Notes: generated from the letters alone by a model not told the origin. DNA of 21,518 nucleotides from an uncultured Lachnospiraceae bacterium (GCA_948438565.1 CAOJLW010000007.1:1-21518), one strand, 5' to 3'. Positions 6,279 through 15,172 are shown, numbered from the stretch's first letter. Made by a program: numbers and translations.

Positions 6279-8030
6279 ATGCTTAAGACGCTTGGTGCGC
6301 AGATCAAAGAGTTTAAAGCCGATTCCATCCGTACGCCGCTTTATATGATATTGGAAGTGCTGATGGAAACGATGATTCCGCTGATGATGGCGTCCATCGT
6401 GGATCAGGGGGTGGAAGCAGGCAATATGGCGCATATCTATAAAATGGGCATTCTGATGGTCGCTGCCGCTGCGGTCGGATTGTTCGCCGGGGTCATGGGG
6501 GGAAAGTACGGCGCCCGTGCGTCTGCTGGATTTGCCAAAAATCTGCGGGAAGCCATGTATGAAAATATTCAGACATTTTCTTTTTCCAATATTGACAAAT
6601 TCAGTACGGCAGGACTTGTCACACGTATGACGACGGATGTGACCAATATCCAAAATGCCTATCAGATGATTTTGCGTATGTGTATGCGCGCGCCGGCCAG
6701 TTTGATCTGCGCCTTGGCTATGGCGTTTTGGATCAATGCAAAAGTCGCCTCTATTTATCTGATTGCGGTCATCTTTTTGGGATGTATCCTGATGCTGATA
6801 ATCCGGAATGCAATGAAATATTTTGATCAGGTATTCCGGAAATATGACGATTTAAATGCCAGCGTACAGGAAAATGTCACCGGCATTCGGGTGGTTAAAG
6901 CCTTTGTCCGGGAGGATTATGAGATCGGACGTTTTCATAAGGCAAGCGGCAATTTATATCAGATGTTTTTAAAAGCGGAGTCCATTGTGGCGTGGAATGC
7001 GCCGGTCATGCAGTTTACCGTCTATGCCTGTATCCTTGGCATAAGCTGGCTGGGCGCGCATATGATTGTGCAGGGCAGTCTGACGACAGGGGAGCTGATG
7101 AGCCTTTTGACGTACTGCATGAATATCCTGATGAGCCTGATGATGCTGTCGATGGTATTCGTTATGATTACGCTCAGTATGGCGAGCGCGGAGCGTATTG
7201 CGGAGGTTCTGGATGAAAAAGCGGATTTGGTCAATCCAAAAGACGCAGACTTTACGGTGCCGGATGGAAGCATTGCATTTGAAAATGTGTCGTTTGGCTA
7301 TCAGAAAAATCATGAACGTCCTGTGCTTTCCGGCGTCAACCTGAAGATTCGAGCCGGAGAGACCATTGGGATTATCGGCGGAACGGGGAGCGCGAAAACC
7401 AGTCTGGTCAATTTAATCAGCCGCCTCTACGATGTGACGGAAGGCAGTGTGAAAGTAGGGGGCAAGGATGTCCGAACCTACGATGTGGAAACGCTGCGCA
7501 ATGAAGTCTCGGTTGTTTTGCAGAAAAACGTGCTCTTTAGCGGGACCATTTTGGAAAACCTGCGTTGGGGCGATAAAAACGCCAGCGAAGAGGATTGCAA
7601 ACGCGCCTGCGAGCTGGCCTGCGCAGACGAGTTTATCCAAAAAATGCCCGACCAATATCAAACCTATATAGAACAGGGTGGAGCCAATGTTTCCGGCGGG
7701 CAAAAACAGCGCCTATGCATTGCCAGAGCGTTGTTAAAAAAGCCGAAGATCCTGATTTTAGACGACAGCACCAGCGCGGTGGATACGGCGACGGACGCCC
7801 GGATACGTCAGGCTTTTGCCCAGGAGATTCCGAATACGACAAAACTGATCATTGCGCAGCGTATTTCAAGTATTCAAAGCGCAGATCGCATTATCGTGAT
7901 GGATAACGGATGCGTCCATGGATTTGGGACGCATCAGGAATTGATGGAAACAGATGAGATTTACCGTGACGTATACGAGTCGCAGATGAGCGGCAAAGGG
8001 GATTTTGATGAAAACGGAGGTGATTTGTAA
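6279..8030 (+). CDS. ABC exporter half-transporter with degenerate ATP site
   Basis: This 583-residue TMD-NBD protein forms one half of a type IV (B-family) exporter in the membrane. About six transmembrane helices fill residues 20-300 (SLICALAMAFW, LIAVIFLGCILMLII and others), with the NBD after 335. The Walker A is GGTGSAKTS (368-375 region) with Ala replacing the last Gly, the signature is NVSGGQKQRL (470-479), and Walker B ILILDD (491-496) has Asp496 where the catalytic Glu normally sits. The H-loop His is Gln527 (IAQRISS). Loss of the catalytic Glu and His marks the non-hydrolysing partner of heterodimers such as TM287/288, BmrCD and LmrCD. ATG 6279 has GAGGAG nine bases before it; an ATG at 6270 directly after that site is less likely. 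The next gene starts at its stop codon. Efflux of drugs or amphiphiles is likely; the substrate is unknown. Confidence 0.92.
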   Translation: MLKTLGAQIKEFKADSIRTPLYMILEVLMETMIPLMMASIVDQGVEAGNMAHIYKMGILMVAAAAVGLFAGVMGGKYGARASAGFAKNLREAMYENIQTFSFSNIDKFSTAGLVTRMTTDVTNIQNAYQMILRMCMRAPASLICALAMAFWINAKVASIYLIAVIFLGCILMLIIRNAMKYFDQVFRKYDDLNASVQENVTGIRVVKAFVREDYEIGRFHKASGNLYQMFLKAESIVAWNAPVMQFTVYACILGISWLGAHMIVQGSLTTGELMSLLTYCMNILMSLMMLSMVFVMITLSMASAERIAEVLDEKADLVNPKDADFTVPDGSIAFENVSFGYQKNHERPVLSGVNLKIRAGETIGIIGGTGSAKTSLVNLISRLYDVTEGSVKVGGKDVRTYDVETLRNEVSVVLQKNVLFSGTILENLRWGDKNASEEDCKRACELACADEFIQKMPDQYQTYIEQGGANVSGGQKQRLCIARALLKKPKILILDDSTSAVDTATDARIRQAFAQEIPNTTKLIIAQRISSIQSADRIIVMDNGCVHGFGTHQELMETDEIYRDVYESQMSGKGDFDENGGDL

Positions 8031-9937
8031 TGCCGGGACCAATGCATGCAAAAAGACTTCCCCCAGGTGGGAAAAACAAAATTAAAAATCCGGGGAAACT
8101 GTTAAAGAGGCTGCTTGCCTATGTGTGGAAAAATTATGCCGTTGCCTGTGTGATCGTGGTCGTCTGTATTTTTATCAGCGTGTTATCGAATGTACAGGGA
8201 ACCTTGTTTTTAAAAACGTTAATTGACGTTTATATTCTGCCGTTGATCGGAAGCGAAAATCCGGATTTTTCCGGTTTGCTACAGGCGATTGTACGAGTCG
8301 GGAGTTTTTATGCAGTCGGCGTCGGCTCGACCTTTGCATATACCAAGATTATGATCTATGTGACGCAGGGGTCGCTCAGGCGTCTGCGGGACGACTTGTT
8401 TGCCCATATGGAAAAACTGCCCATTCGCTATTTTGACACAACTTCCCATGGCAATATTATGTCTGTTTATACGAACGATATCGATACGCTGCGCCAGATG
8501 GTCAGCCAGAGCATACCGCAGCTTTTATCGAGCGCGATTACGATTATATCTGTGTTGGCCAGCATGATTCGGCTCAATATCCCGCTTACGGCAGTGACTC
8601 TGGTCATGGTTGCCCTGATGCTGTTTGTGACGAAAAAGATTGCCGGATTAAGCGGCAGCTATTTTATCGATCAGCAGGTCAATATCGGGAAAGTAAACGG
8701 CTATATTGAGGAGATGATGGAAGGGCAGAAGGTCGTGAAGGTATTCTGTCATGAAGAGGAGAGCAAGGAGAAATTTAAAGAGTTAAATGAAGCGTTGTTT
8801 GACAGCGCATACCAGGCCAATCAATTTGCCAATATCCTGATGCCGCTCAACGCTCAGATGGGGAATATCAGCTATGTGCTCTGTGCATTGGTGGGCGGGG
8901 CGCTGGCGCTAAACAACTTAACCGGCCTTACCGTGGGCGGCCTGGCCAGCTTTTTGACCTTTAATAAAAGCTTTAATATGCCGATTAACCAGGTGAGCCA
9001 GCAGTTAAACAGTATCGTAATGGCTATGGCGGGCGCCCAGAGGGTATTTGCCCTGTTGGATGAAACGCCGGAAACGGATGAAGGGTATGTAACGCTTGTC
9101 AATGCAAAAGAAGAAAACGGCGCGTTGACGGAAACGACGGAACGTACCGGGATTTGGGCCTGGAAGCATTTCCATAAAGACAGCGGGACGACAGACTATG
9201 TCCGTCAGCAGGGGGATTTGGTTCTGGATGGCGTGGATTTTGGCTATACGGAAGAAAAAACGGTGCTGCATGACATCAAGCTATATGCGAAGCCAGGCCA
9301 GAAAATTGCCTTTGTCGGTTCCACAGGAGCGGGCAAGACGACGATTACAAACTTGATCAACCGCTTCTATGATATATCAGACGGTAAAATTCGTTATGAC
9401 GGGATCAATATCAATAAAATTAAAAAAGACGATCTCAGGCATTCCCTGGGTATGGTGTTACAGGATACGCATTTATTTACCAATACGGTTATGGAGAATA
9501 TTCGATATGGCAGACTGGAAGCCACGGATGAAGAGGTCATTGCAGCGGCAAAGCTGGCCAATGCAGACGGATTTATCCGGCGTCTGCCGCAGGGTTATCA
9601 AACGGTGCTGCATGGGGACGGCGCAAGCTTAAGCCAGGGGCAGCGTCAGCTCCTTGCGATTGCCCGCGCAGCAGTCGCGGATCCGCCGGCGTTGATTTTG
9701 GATGAAGCGACAAGCTCTATCGATACGAGGACAGAGCGGATCGTGCAGGACGGCATGGATAAACTGATGCAGGGGCGCACGACCTTTGTCATTGCACATA
9801 GGCTTTCCACAGTAAAAAACAGCGACTGCATCGTTGTTTTAGAGAACGGGCGCGTGATTGAAAAAGGAACGCACGACGAACTATTAGAAGAAAAAGGAAA
9901 ATATTATCAGCTTTATACCGGCAACAGCATTGCGTAG
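8030..9937 (+). CDS. ABC exporter half-transporter with canonical ATPase residues
   Basis: The 635-residue partner starts in a TAATG overlap with the previous gene, behind GGAGGTGA, so the halves are translationally coupled. Six membrane helices (about 35-330) precede an NBD with Walker A GSTGAGKTT (430-438), signature LSQGQ (534-538), Walker B ALILDE with Glu559, and H-loop His590 (VIAHRLS). The variant LSQGQ pairs with the degenerate Walker motifs of the partner, while this protein's intact Walker B and the partner's VSGGQ form the hydrolysing site, as in known heterodimeric multidrug exporters. The N-terminus is extended by basic residues with GPMHAKRLPPGGK. An insertion of about 40 residues (355-395, containing IWAWKHFHKD) lies between the TMD and NBD and is unusual. 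Expression follows the MarR promoter. Confidence 0.92.
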   Translation: MPGPMHAKRLPPGGKNKIKNPGKLLKRLLAYVWKNYAVACVIVVVCIFISVLSNVQGTLFLKTLIDVYILPLIGSENPDFSGLLQAIVRVGSFYAVGVGSTFAYTKIMIYVTQGSLRRLRDDLFAHMEKLPIRYFDTTSHGNIMSVYTNDIDTLRQMVSQSIPQLLSSAITIISVLASMIRLNIPLTAVTLVMVALMLFVTKKIAGLSGSYFIDQQVNIGKVNGYIEEMMEGQKVVKVFCHEEESKEKFKELNEALFDSAYQANQFANILMPLNAQMGNISYVLCALVGGALALNNLTGLTVGGLASFLTFNKSFNMPINQVSQQLNSIVMAMAGAQRVFALLDETPETDEGYVTLVNAKEENGALTETTERTGIWAWKHFHKDSGTTDYVRQQGDLVLDGVDFGYTEEKTVLHDIKLYAKPGQKIAFVGSTGAGKTTITNLINRFYDISDGKIRYDGININKIKKDDLRHSLGMVLQDTHLFTNTVMENIRYGRLEATDEEVIAAAKLANADGFIRRLPQGYQTVLHGDGASLSQGQRQLLAIARAAVADPPALILDEATSSIDTRTERIVQDGMDKLMQGRTTFVIAHRLSTVKNSDCIVVLENGRVIEKGTHDELLEEKGKYYQLYTGNSIA

Positions 9938-9967
9938 CGTTGAAAACGGGGAAAGGAAATCAAGACA

Positions 9968-10951
9968 ATGGGACTAACAATCAGGCCAAGGCGTTTGAGG
10001 GCAAACGAACAGTTGAGGAAAATGGTCAGGGAAACCCGGATGGATAAATCTTCCCTGATCTATCCAATGTTTCTGGTGGAAGGGGAAAATATCAAAGAAG
10101 AAATTCCATCCATGAAAGGACAGAGCCGTTATAGCGTGGATCGGATGGGGGAAAAGCTCGAAGAGCTGGCCGAAGCGGGCGTGATGGCTGTGATGTTTTT
10201 TGGGATTCCGGGGAAAAAAGACGAAATCGGGAGTGTGGCGTATGCGCAGGACGGCGTTGTGCAGCGGGCCTTTGCAAAGGCCCGGCGGGATTTCCCCCAA
10301 ATGTATCTGATTGGGGATGTATGCCTCTGTGAATATACCTCCCATGGACATTGCGGCGTGCTCTGCGGCCAGGATGTCGATAATGACAGGACATTGGAGC
10401 TTTTGGCCAAAACAGCCGTTTCCCAGGCGCAGGCAGGCGCGGATATGGTGGCTCCTTCCGATATGATGGACGGACGGGTGGCCGCTATCCGGGCGGCTTT
10501 AGATCGGGAAGGGTATGCCCATACGCCGATTATGTCCTATGCAGCCAAATTCGCTTCGGCTTTTTACGGCCCGTTTCGCGTGGCGGCGGAAAGCGCGCCT
10601 GCTTTTGGCGATCGCAAGACGTATCAGATGGATTTTCATAACCGGCGGGAGGCGATCAAAGAGGCGTTGTTGGACGTTCGGGAAGGTGCGGATATTGTGA
10701 TGGTCAAACCGGCTATGGCCTATGGGGATTTGATTCGGGAAATCCGGGAACGCGTGGATATACCGGTAGCGGCCTATAGCGTGAGCGGGGAGTATGCGAT
10801 GGTTCAGGCGGCGGCGTCCGCAGGGTATATTGATTCCGAACGGGTGATGTGCGAAATGGAGGCGTCCGCATATCGGGCGGGCGCGGATATTTATATTACC
10901 TATTTTGCGCAGGAATTGGCCGGCTGTATCGATCGGGGCATGATTGGGTAA
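9968..10951 (+). CDS. hemB: Porphobilinogen synthase (delta-aminolevulinic acid dehydratase)
   Basis: HemB condenses two 5-aminolevulinates to porphobilinogen for haem, corrinoid and sirohaem synthesis in the cytoplasm. Length (327 residues) and motifs match: the N-terminal RPRRLR arm, a metal site DVCLCEYTSHGHCG with Cys119, Cys121 and Cys129 (Zn-type), active-site Lys194 in MSYAAKFAS, and Schiff-base Lys247 in VMVKPA. The FYGPFRVAAESAP loop is also present. GAAAGGAA lies before the ATG. It follows the exporter by 30 bp with no terminator between, so read-through is possible. No other tetrapyrrole gene is in the window, so the linkage to a MarR-controlled exporter is not explained by a shared pathway. 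Confidence 0.95.
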   Translation: MGLTIRPRRLRANEQLRKMVRETRMDKSSLIYPMFLVEGENIKEEIPSMKGQSRYSVDRMGEKLEELAEAGVMAVMFFGIPGKKDEIGSVAYAQDGVVQRAFAKARRDFPQMYLIGDVCLCEYTSHGHCGVLCGQDVDNDRTLELLAKTAVSQAQAGADMVAPSDMMDGRVAAIRAALDREGYAHTPIMSYAAKFASAFYGPFRVAAESAPAFGDRKTYQMDFHNRREAIKEALLDVREGADIVMVKPAMAYGDLIREIRERVDIPVAAYSVSGEYAMVQAAASAGYIDSERVMCEMEASAYRAGADIYITYFAQELAGCIDRGMIG

Positions 10952-10973
10952 CCCATATTTTTAAAAAAAGGTA

Positions 10974-11001
10974 TTGTAAAAATTTTTCTTTATGTTATAA
11001 T
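10974..11001 (+). promoter_or_regulatory. Promoter of tRNA-Gly
   Basis: TTGTAA (10974-10979), a 16-bp spacer and TATAAT (10996-11001) end ten bases before the tRNA 5' end. Confidence 0.7.
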
Positions 11002-11011
11002 ACCTTTGTAA

Positions 11012-11082
11012 GCAGATATAGTATATCGGTAGTACATCAGCTTCCCAAGCTGAGGGGGTGGGTTCGACTCCCATTATCTGCT
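11012..11082 (+). tRNA. tRNA-Gly, anticodon CCC
   Basis: A full cloverleaf can be drawn. The acceptor is GCAGATA (11012-11018) with TATCTGC (11075-11081). The anticodon arm is TCAGC-TTCCCAA-GCTGA (11037-11053), with CCC in the loop. The T arm is GTGGG-TTCGACT-CCCAT (11058-11074), and a GG-bearing D loop lies at about 11021-11035. The discriminator is T and CCA is not encoded. It would read GGG glycine codons. It stands alone, ahead of a weak terminator and the flagellin gene. Confidence 0.9.
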
Positions 11083-11093
11083 TTGGTATTTGA

Positions 11094-11148
11094 AGTCTGG
11101 CAATCGTGATTTGTGGATAATTCTACGACGTGTTCCGGACTTTTTTTT
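11094..11148 (+). terminator. Likely terminator after tRNA-Gly
   Basis: AGTCTGG (11094-11100) pairs with CCGGACT (11135-11141) with one wobble and a long loop, followed by eight T. Its T run overlaps the proposed flagellin -35 box. Confidence 0.55.
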
Positions 11149-11175
11149 GTACTATATTTTATTAGAAACTATTAA
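11147..11175 (+). promoter_or_regulatory. Candidate sigma-A promoter of the flagellin gene
   Basis: TTGTAC (11147-11152), 17 bp and TATTAA (11170-11175) precede an AAGGGGA ribosome site. I found no sigma-28 signature (TAAA with GCCGATAA) in the gap, although flagellin genes usually have one. Confidence 0.4.
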
Positions 11176-11201
11176 TATGGAAAAGTAAGGGGAAGAGAAT
11201 T

Positions 11202-12170
11202 ATGGTGATACAACATAATTTACAGGCAGCGAATGCAAACAGAATGTTCAAAAGCGTGACATCGAAACAATCGGAATCTATCAAAAAACTGTCATCCGGC
11301 TATCGGATTAACAGTTCGGCGGATGATGCGGCGGGTCTTGCAATATCCGAAAAAATGCGTTATCAGATTCGGGGATTACTGAAAGCTACCGATAATACGC
11401 AAGATGGGGTGTCTTTGATTCAAATTGCGGAAGGTGCGCTGGGAGAGGTTCATACGATGCTGCAAAGAATGAACGAATTGGCGACACAGGCGGCAAGTGA
11501 TACCAATACATCCCTCGATCGGGAACATATCAAAAGTGAAATCGATCAATTGGGGTTGGAGATTGATCGCATTGCCAGTACAACAGAATTTAATTCCATG
11601 AATTTATTGGACGGTTCTTTTCGGAATAAAAATCTTCAGGTAGGCGCGTTGGCCGAACAAGGCATTAAAATTGACATCAGGGCGATGGACACGCACGGAT
11701 TGGGACTGTCGTTGGATTTTGGCATCCCAAGTGACATTGATATTATATTGGGAAGAGTGCCTTCCATCGACTATATAGAGGGTACGGATGAGAGGGATAC
11801 CGCTTATCCAGGCGTGCAGGCATCCCTAGTGGGGACAACGAACAAAAGCCATTATATTCCGGCGCAGTGTCTTTTTATCGATTCCTACCAGAATGCTGGA
11901 AGGAGTATGAAATTAATTCAAAATGCGGTCAAATTGGTTTCACAGATGCGATCGAGACTGGGCGCCACGCAAAATCGCCTGGAGCATACGGTGGCCAATC
12001 TGGATATTTCTGCGGAAAATACAAGCGCGGCAGAGTCAAGAATTCGCGATACCGATATGGCGCAGGAAATGGTCGCATACGGCACGCATCAGGTGTTGGC
12101 GCAGGCAGGGCAGTCCATGCTTGCACAGGCCAATCAAACCCCACAGGGTGTTTTAAGCCTTTTGCAGTAA
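11202..12170 (+). CDS. fliC: Flagellin
   Basis: This is the filament subunit exported by the flagellar type III system. The conserved N-terminal D0/D1 region (residues 1-140) starts MVIQHNLQAANANRMF and contains the SSGYRINSSADDAAGLAISEKM box and LQRMNELATQAASD, including the Arg and Leu positions known for TLR5 recognition. The C-terminal D1/D0 region (about 240-322) has RSRLGATQNRL, ENTSAAESRIRDTDMAQEM and the terminal QAGQSMLAQANQTPQGVLSLLQ-type end. The central variable part (about 150-235) is short, which gives a compact flagellin of 322 residues. Cys223 (PAQCLF) is unusual, because flagellins are nearly always cysteine-free. No chaperone or other flagellar genes adjoin it. It is monocistronic, with the terminator at 12218-12260. 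Confidence 0.95.
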   Translation: MVIQHNLQAANANRMFKSVTSKQSESIKKLSSGYRINSSADDAAGLAISEKMRYQIRGLLKATDNTQDGVSLIQIAEGALGEVHTMLQRMNELATQAASDTNTSLDREHIKSEIDQLGLEIDRIASTTEFNSMNLLDGSFRNKNLQVGALAEQGIKIDIRAMDTHGLGLSLDFGIPSDIDIILGRVPSIDYIEGTDERDTAYPGVQASLVGTTNKSHYIPAQCLFIDSYQNAGRSMKLIQNAVKLVSQMRSRLGATQNRLEHTVANLDISAENTSAAESRIRDTDMAQEMVAYGTHQVLAQAGQSMLAQANQTPQGVLSLLQ

Positions 12171-12217
12171 GGCCTTTTGGTTGAAAAAACAAAAAATGAT
12201 TGAGGATTCAATGTAGA

Positions 12218-12260
12218 GGCGGCAAATGGTATGTAATATGCATTTGCCGCCGTTTGGTTT
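12218..12260 (+). terminator. Strong hairpin terminator after flagellin
   Basis: GGCGGCAAATG (12218-12228) pairs perfectly over 11 bp with CATTTGCCGCC (12241-12251), followed by GTTTGGTTT. It ends three bases before the AAAGGAG of the next gene. Confidence 0.8.
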
Positions 12261-12276
12261 AAAAAGGAGTGAGAGG

Positions 12277-12633
12277 ATGCAATTAATTGAATATGCGAAG
12301 TGCAGTACCTGTAAAAAAGCCAAAAATTGGCTGGATGAAAAAGGGATCTCCTATGAGACGCGCCCGATCAAAGAGGAGAACCCTACCGCGGAAGAATTAA
12401 AAGAATGGCATCGAAAGAGCGGCTTGCCATTGAAACGCTTTTTTAATACCAGCGGACTTCTCTATAAAGAACAGGGTTTAAAAGATAAGCTGCCCAATAT
12501 GGACGAAGAAGAGCAGTATCGGCTTTTGGCAACGGATGGGATGTTGGTCAAACGGCCGATTTTGCTTGCCGGGGATGTGATTTTGGTTGGGTTTAAAGAA
12601 AAAGAATGGGATGAAAAAATAACGAACGGTTAA
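12277..12633 (+). CDS. ArsC/Spx-family thioredoxin-fold protein
   Basis: The protein is 118 residues long. Its start is set by AAAGGAG at 12263-12269, seven bases before ATG 12277; an upstream in-frame ATG (12226) lies inside the terminator hairpin and is rejected. The N-terminus has the CxxC redox motif (MQLIEYAKCSTCKKAKNWL, Cys9 and Cys12), followed by a split thioredoxin fold with PTAEELKEWHRKSGLPLKRFFNTSG and the conserved LVKRPILLAGDVILVGF cis-Pro strand. Family members are arsenate reductases, Spx regulators that bind the RNA polymerase alpha subunit, or YffB-like proteins. The length and tail fit the YffB/ArsC-like group better than canonical Spx (about 131 residues). No arsenical genes are adjacent, so the role is probably thiol redox, unproven. 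Confidence 0.85.
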   Translation: MQLIEYAKCSTCKKAKNWLDEKGISYETRPIKEENPTAEELKEWHRKSGLPLKRFFNTSGLLYKEQGLKDKLPNMDEEEQYRLLATDGMLVKRPILLAGDVILVGFKEKEWDEKITNG

Positions 12634-12734
12634 AAAAATTGCCTGAAAATTAAAATATGTTCAATACCAGGCATCCGGATCTTCTGCTATGATTATTATA
12701 CAAGGCCTTGATATCAGAAAAAGGAGAGATTGTC

Positions 12735-13811
12735 ATGCAGATTCATGAGGTGATTCGAAATAGGCGCAGGACGCTTGGATTGACGCAGGAGCAGATGGCG
12801 CATTGTCTTGGCGTGACGGCCCCCGCCGTCAACAAATGGGAAAAGGGCATCACATATCCGGATATTACGCTTTTGCCGTCGCTGGCTCGCCTGTTAAAAA
12901 CAGATTTGAATACGCTGTTATGTTTTCAGGAAAATCTGACGAAAGACGATATTGTCGTTTTCCTGAATGAAATTGTAGAAACTGCAAAAAAAGAAAAGAC
13001 GGCCGGTGTAAAACAGGCATTTGTGCAGATACAAAAAAAGGTCATGGAGTATCCGGCTCATGCGGAGCTTTTATACCAGCTTGCCACCGTGTTGCGGGGA
13101 CTTTTACTGATGTTTCCCTGTGAAAACGATGTTCGTGCCAAGTGCGACAGCTATATCCGGGAATTATATGGACGCGTTGCGGAAGGGGACGATTTGTCGT
13201 ATGCAAACCGGGCCAGGTACGCGCTTGCGTCAGAGAGTATACAAAAAGGGGAATATCAAGAGGCGGAGGCGTTGATTGCCATGCTGCCGGATTACGACCC
13301 CCTGGATAAACGCGGACTTTTAATTTTGCTTTATATGCAGCAAAAGAAAAGCCAGGAAGCTTCGGAATTGTTGGAGAAGAAGCTTAATGCGTCTATTCAG
13401 GAGGTATTTTTGATGCTCGATCAGCTTGCAACTGTTGCTGTTTGGGAAAACGATATGAAACGAGCCTGGGAGCTGGCCAGTTATGCGGGCAGATTGATGG
13501 AAATTTATCAATGGGAATATAGCGCCTGTACAGTGGCAATGAGCGTTGCTATTGAAGCGCAGGATGCAGACAAATGCCTGGCTCTGCTGGAAAAAATGCT
13601 GGCGTCCCTGTCCAGACCTTGCCAAATGGCCGATTCGGTTTTATATGCCCATTCTAATAAAACAGGCTCCGGCATAGAATCCGGAGCCGCCATATTAAGA
13701 GTTCTGCTTGATAGTGTAAAGCAGGATGATAAATTTGCATTTTTACGGGAACGGAAGGAATTTAGAGAGCTGATCCAGCAATACGAAAACCTTCCGCCCA
13801 AAAGTCCCTGA
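12735..13811 (+). CDS. XRE-family transcriptional regulator with TPR-like C-terminus
   Basis: The first 65 residues form a Cro/CI-type helix-turn-helix (IHEVIRNRRRTLGLTQEQMAHCLGVTAPAVNKWEKG, then ITYPDITLLPSLARLLKT), which binds DNA. The remaining roughly 290 residues are all-helical, with repeats of about 35 residues containing AHAELLYQLATVLRGLL, EYQEAEALIAMLP and KRAWELASYAGRL, so a TPR-like sensor or protein-binding region is likely. The gene starts at ATG 12735, with AAAGGAGA ahead; an upstream ATG at 12708 adds only MISEKGEIV and lacks a site. It ends three bases from the convergent antiporter gene. The target is unknown; the helical sensor resembles the Rgg/PlcR-like layout, but no partner peptide gene was seen beside it. 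Confidence 0.82.
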   Translation: MQIHEVIRNRRRTLGLTQEQMAHCLGVTAPAVNKWEKGITYPDITLLPSLARLLKTDLNTLLCFQENLTKDDIVVFLNEIVETAKKEKTAGVKQAFVQIQKKVMEYPAHAELLYQLATVLRGLLLMFPCENDVRAKCDSYIRELYGRVAEGDDLSYANRARYALASESIQKGEYQEAEALIAMLPDYDPLDKRGLLILLYMQQKKSQEASELLEKKLNASIQEVFLMLDQLATVAVWENDMKRAWELASYAGRLMEIYQWEYSACTVAMSVAIEAQDADKCLALLEKMLASLSRPCQMADSVLYAHSNKTGSGIESGAAILRVLLDSVKQDDKFAFLRERKEFRELIQQYENLPPKSP

Positions 13812-13814
13812 CAA

Positions 13815-14999
13815 TTACGCAGCGTTGGCAGCCGTATCTTTGCTGTACAGCAATTTCAGTATAATCGGCGTGAAAACGCTGGAAGCGATAATCAACAGAA
13901 TGACTGCGGTAAAGTATTCGGAAGTTAAGAGTCCGACAGACAGTCCTTTTTGCGCTACAATCAAGGCGACTTCTCCTCTGGTCATCATCCCCACGCCGAT
14001 TTTGACACTGTCCGGTATGGAAAATTTACAAAACCGGGCCATCAGGCCGCAGCCGATAATTTTGGTGACCAGGGCGACGATGACGAAGGCAGCGGAGAAC
14101 AACAGTATGCTGCCGTTTAAATGGTCAATGCTCGTTTTAAATCCGATGCTGGCAAAGAAGATAGGGCCAAACATCATGTAGGAGCTGATTTCCATTTTTT
14201 GATCTATGTACGAAGAATCCTGAATCGAACAAAGGATCACGCCTGCCACATAAGCGCCCGTGATATCTGCAATGCCAAAGAAATGTTCTGCGGCATAGGC
14301 AAAGAAAAAACAAAGCGCAAGGCTTAAAATAGGGATTCGTTGGGTATGAGGATATCGTTCATCCAGTTTTTTAAAGATCCGGAATACGATGATACCAGCC
14401 GCAAATGCCATGAGAAAGAAAAGCAGCGTAGATACGACAACGCTTCCGGGATTGGAATCCGGGTTTTTAAAGCCGATAACAAATGTCAAAACAATAATGC
14501 CGATGACATCGTCAATAATGGCTGCGCTTAAAATCGTAGTCCCGACTTTTCCTTTTAGTTTACCCATTTCTTTTAAAGATTGTACGGTGATGCTGACGCT
14601 GGTGGCCGTCATAATGACGCCGATAAAGACAGCTGTATAAAATTTGTCGGAACCCCAGGGGGCGGCTCCATAGAATCCCATATATAACAGTGTGCCGCCG
14701 ATCAAAGGAATAAAGACGCCTGCACAGGCGATCAAAAATGCGACGAGACCGGTTTTCATCAATTCTTTTAAATCCGTTTCAAGGCCCGCAGAAAACATTA
14801 ACAGTACGACGCCGACTTCCGCCATCTGTACTAAAAAGTCCGACTGCTGCACCAGTCCAAGCACGCTTGGGCCGATTAAGAGTCCGGCGATAATTTCTCC
14901 GACGACTTGCGGCGCCTTGCATTTTCTGGCCAGAATGCCAAATAATTTTGCAAAAATAATAATGATTGCCAAATCTTTAAATACGTTGTATGCTTCCAT
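13815..14999 (-). CDS. CPA2-type monovalent cation/proton antiporter
   Basis: This membrane protein of 394 residues has about 12 hydrophobic segments that cover nearly its whole length. Features of the CPA2 (KefB/NapA/GerN) family are QVVGEIIAGLLIGPSVLG (31-48), LLMFSAGLETDL (67-78), TATSVSITVQSLKEMG (131-146) and the ion-binding AAIIDDVIGIIVL (159-171) with Asp163 and Asp164. GEIIAGLLIGP is the N-terminal substrate helix. There is no C-terminal RCK/TrkA-N domain, so it is like GerN/NapA and not a glutathione-gated Kef channel. The ion (Na+ or K+) is not certain; GerN-type proteins work in spore germination, others in pH homeostasis. GAGGGAG lies ahead of the ATG and a good promoter sits at 15053-15080. 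Confidence 0.88.
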   Translation of the reverse strand: MEAYNVFKDLAIIIIFAKLFGILARKCKAPQVVGEIIAGLLIGPSVLGLVQQSDFLVQMAEVGVVLLMFSAGLETDLKELMKTGLVAFLIACAGVFIPLIGGTLLYMGFYGAAPWGSDKFYTAVFIGVIMTATSVSITVQSLKEMGKLKGKVGTTILSAAIIDDVIGIIVLTFVIGFKNPDSNPGSVVVSTLLFFLMAFAAGIIVFRIFKKLDERYPHTQRIPILSLALCFFFAYAAEHFFGIADITGAYVAGVILCSIQDSSYIDQKMEISSYMMFGPIFFASIGFKTSIDHLNGSILLFSAAFVIVALVTKIIGCGLMARFCKFSIPDSVKIGVGMMTRGEVALIVAQKGLSVGLLTSEYFTAVILLIIASSVFTPIILKLLYSKDTAANAA

Positions 15000-15052
15000 A
15001 TTGCTCCCTCACTTTTTATTTATCGTTTGACTATTGTTTGCTTCAACAACTA

Positions 15053-15080
15053 ATTATATCACAAATTTTTTGATGGTAAA
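15053..15080 (-). promoter_or_regulatory. Promoter of the antiporter gene
   Basis: On the minus strand, TTTACC (15080-15075), a 16-bp spacer and TATAAT (15058-15053) lie about 55 bp before the ATG. The opposite strand probably carries the methyltransferase promoter nearby (TATACT at 15115-15120). Confidence 0.6.
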
Positions 15081-15172
15081 GTTTTTTTTGCTTTTCAACG
15101 TACCCTTTTTATTATATACTGTGTGGTACTGAATGTGACAAAAATGGCGAAAGGAAAGACGGAGGGTGCAAA

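Noticed and set aside
12640..12673. Inverted repeat TGCCTG / CAGGCA before the XRE gene
   Set aside because: Only six base pairs with a 22-base loop and no T run, so neither a good terminator nor a clear operator.
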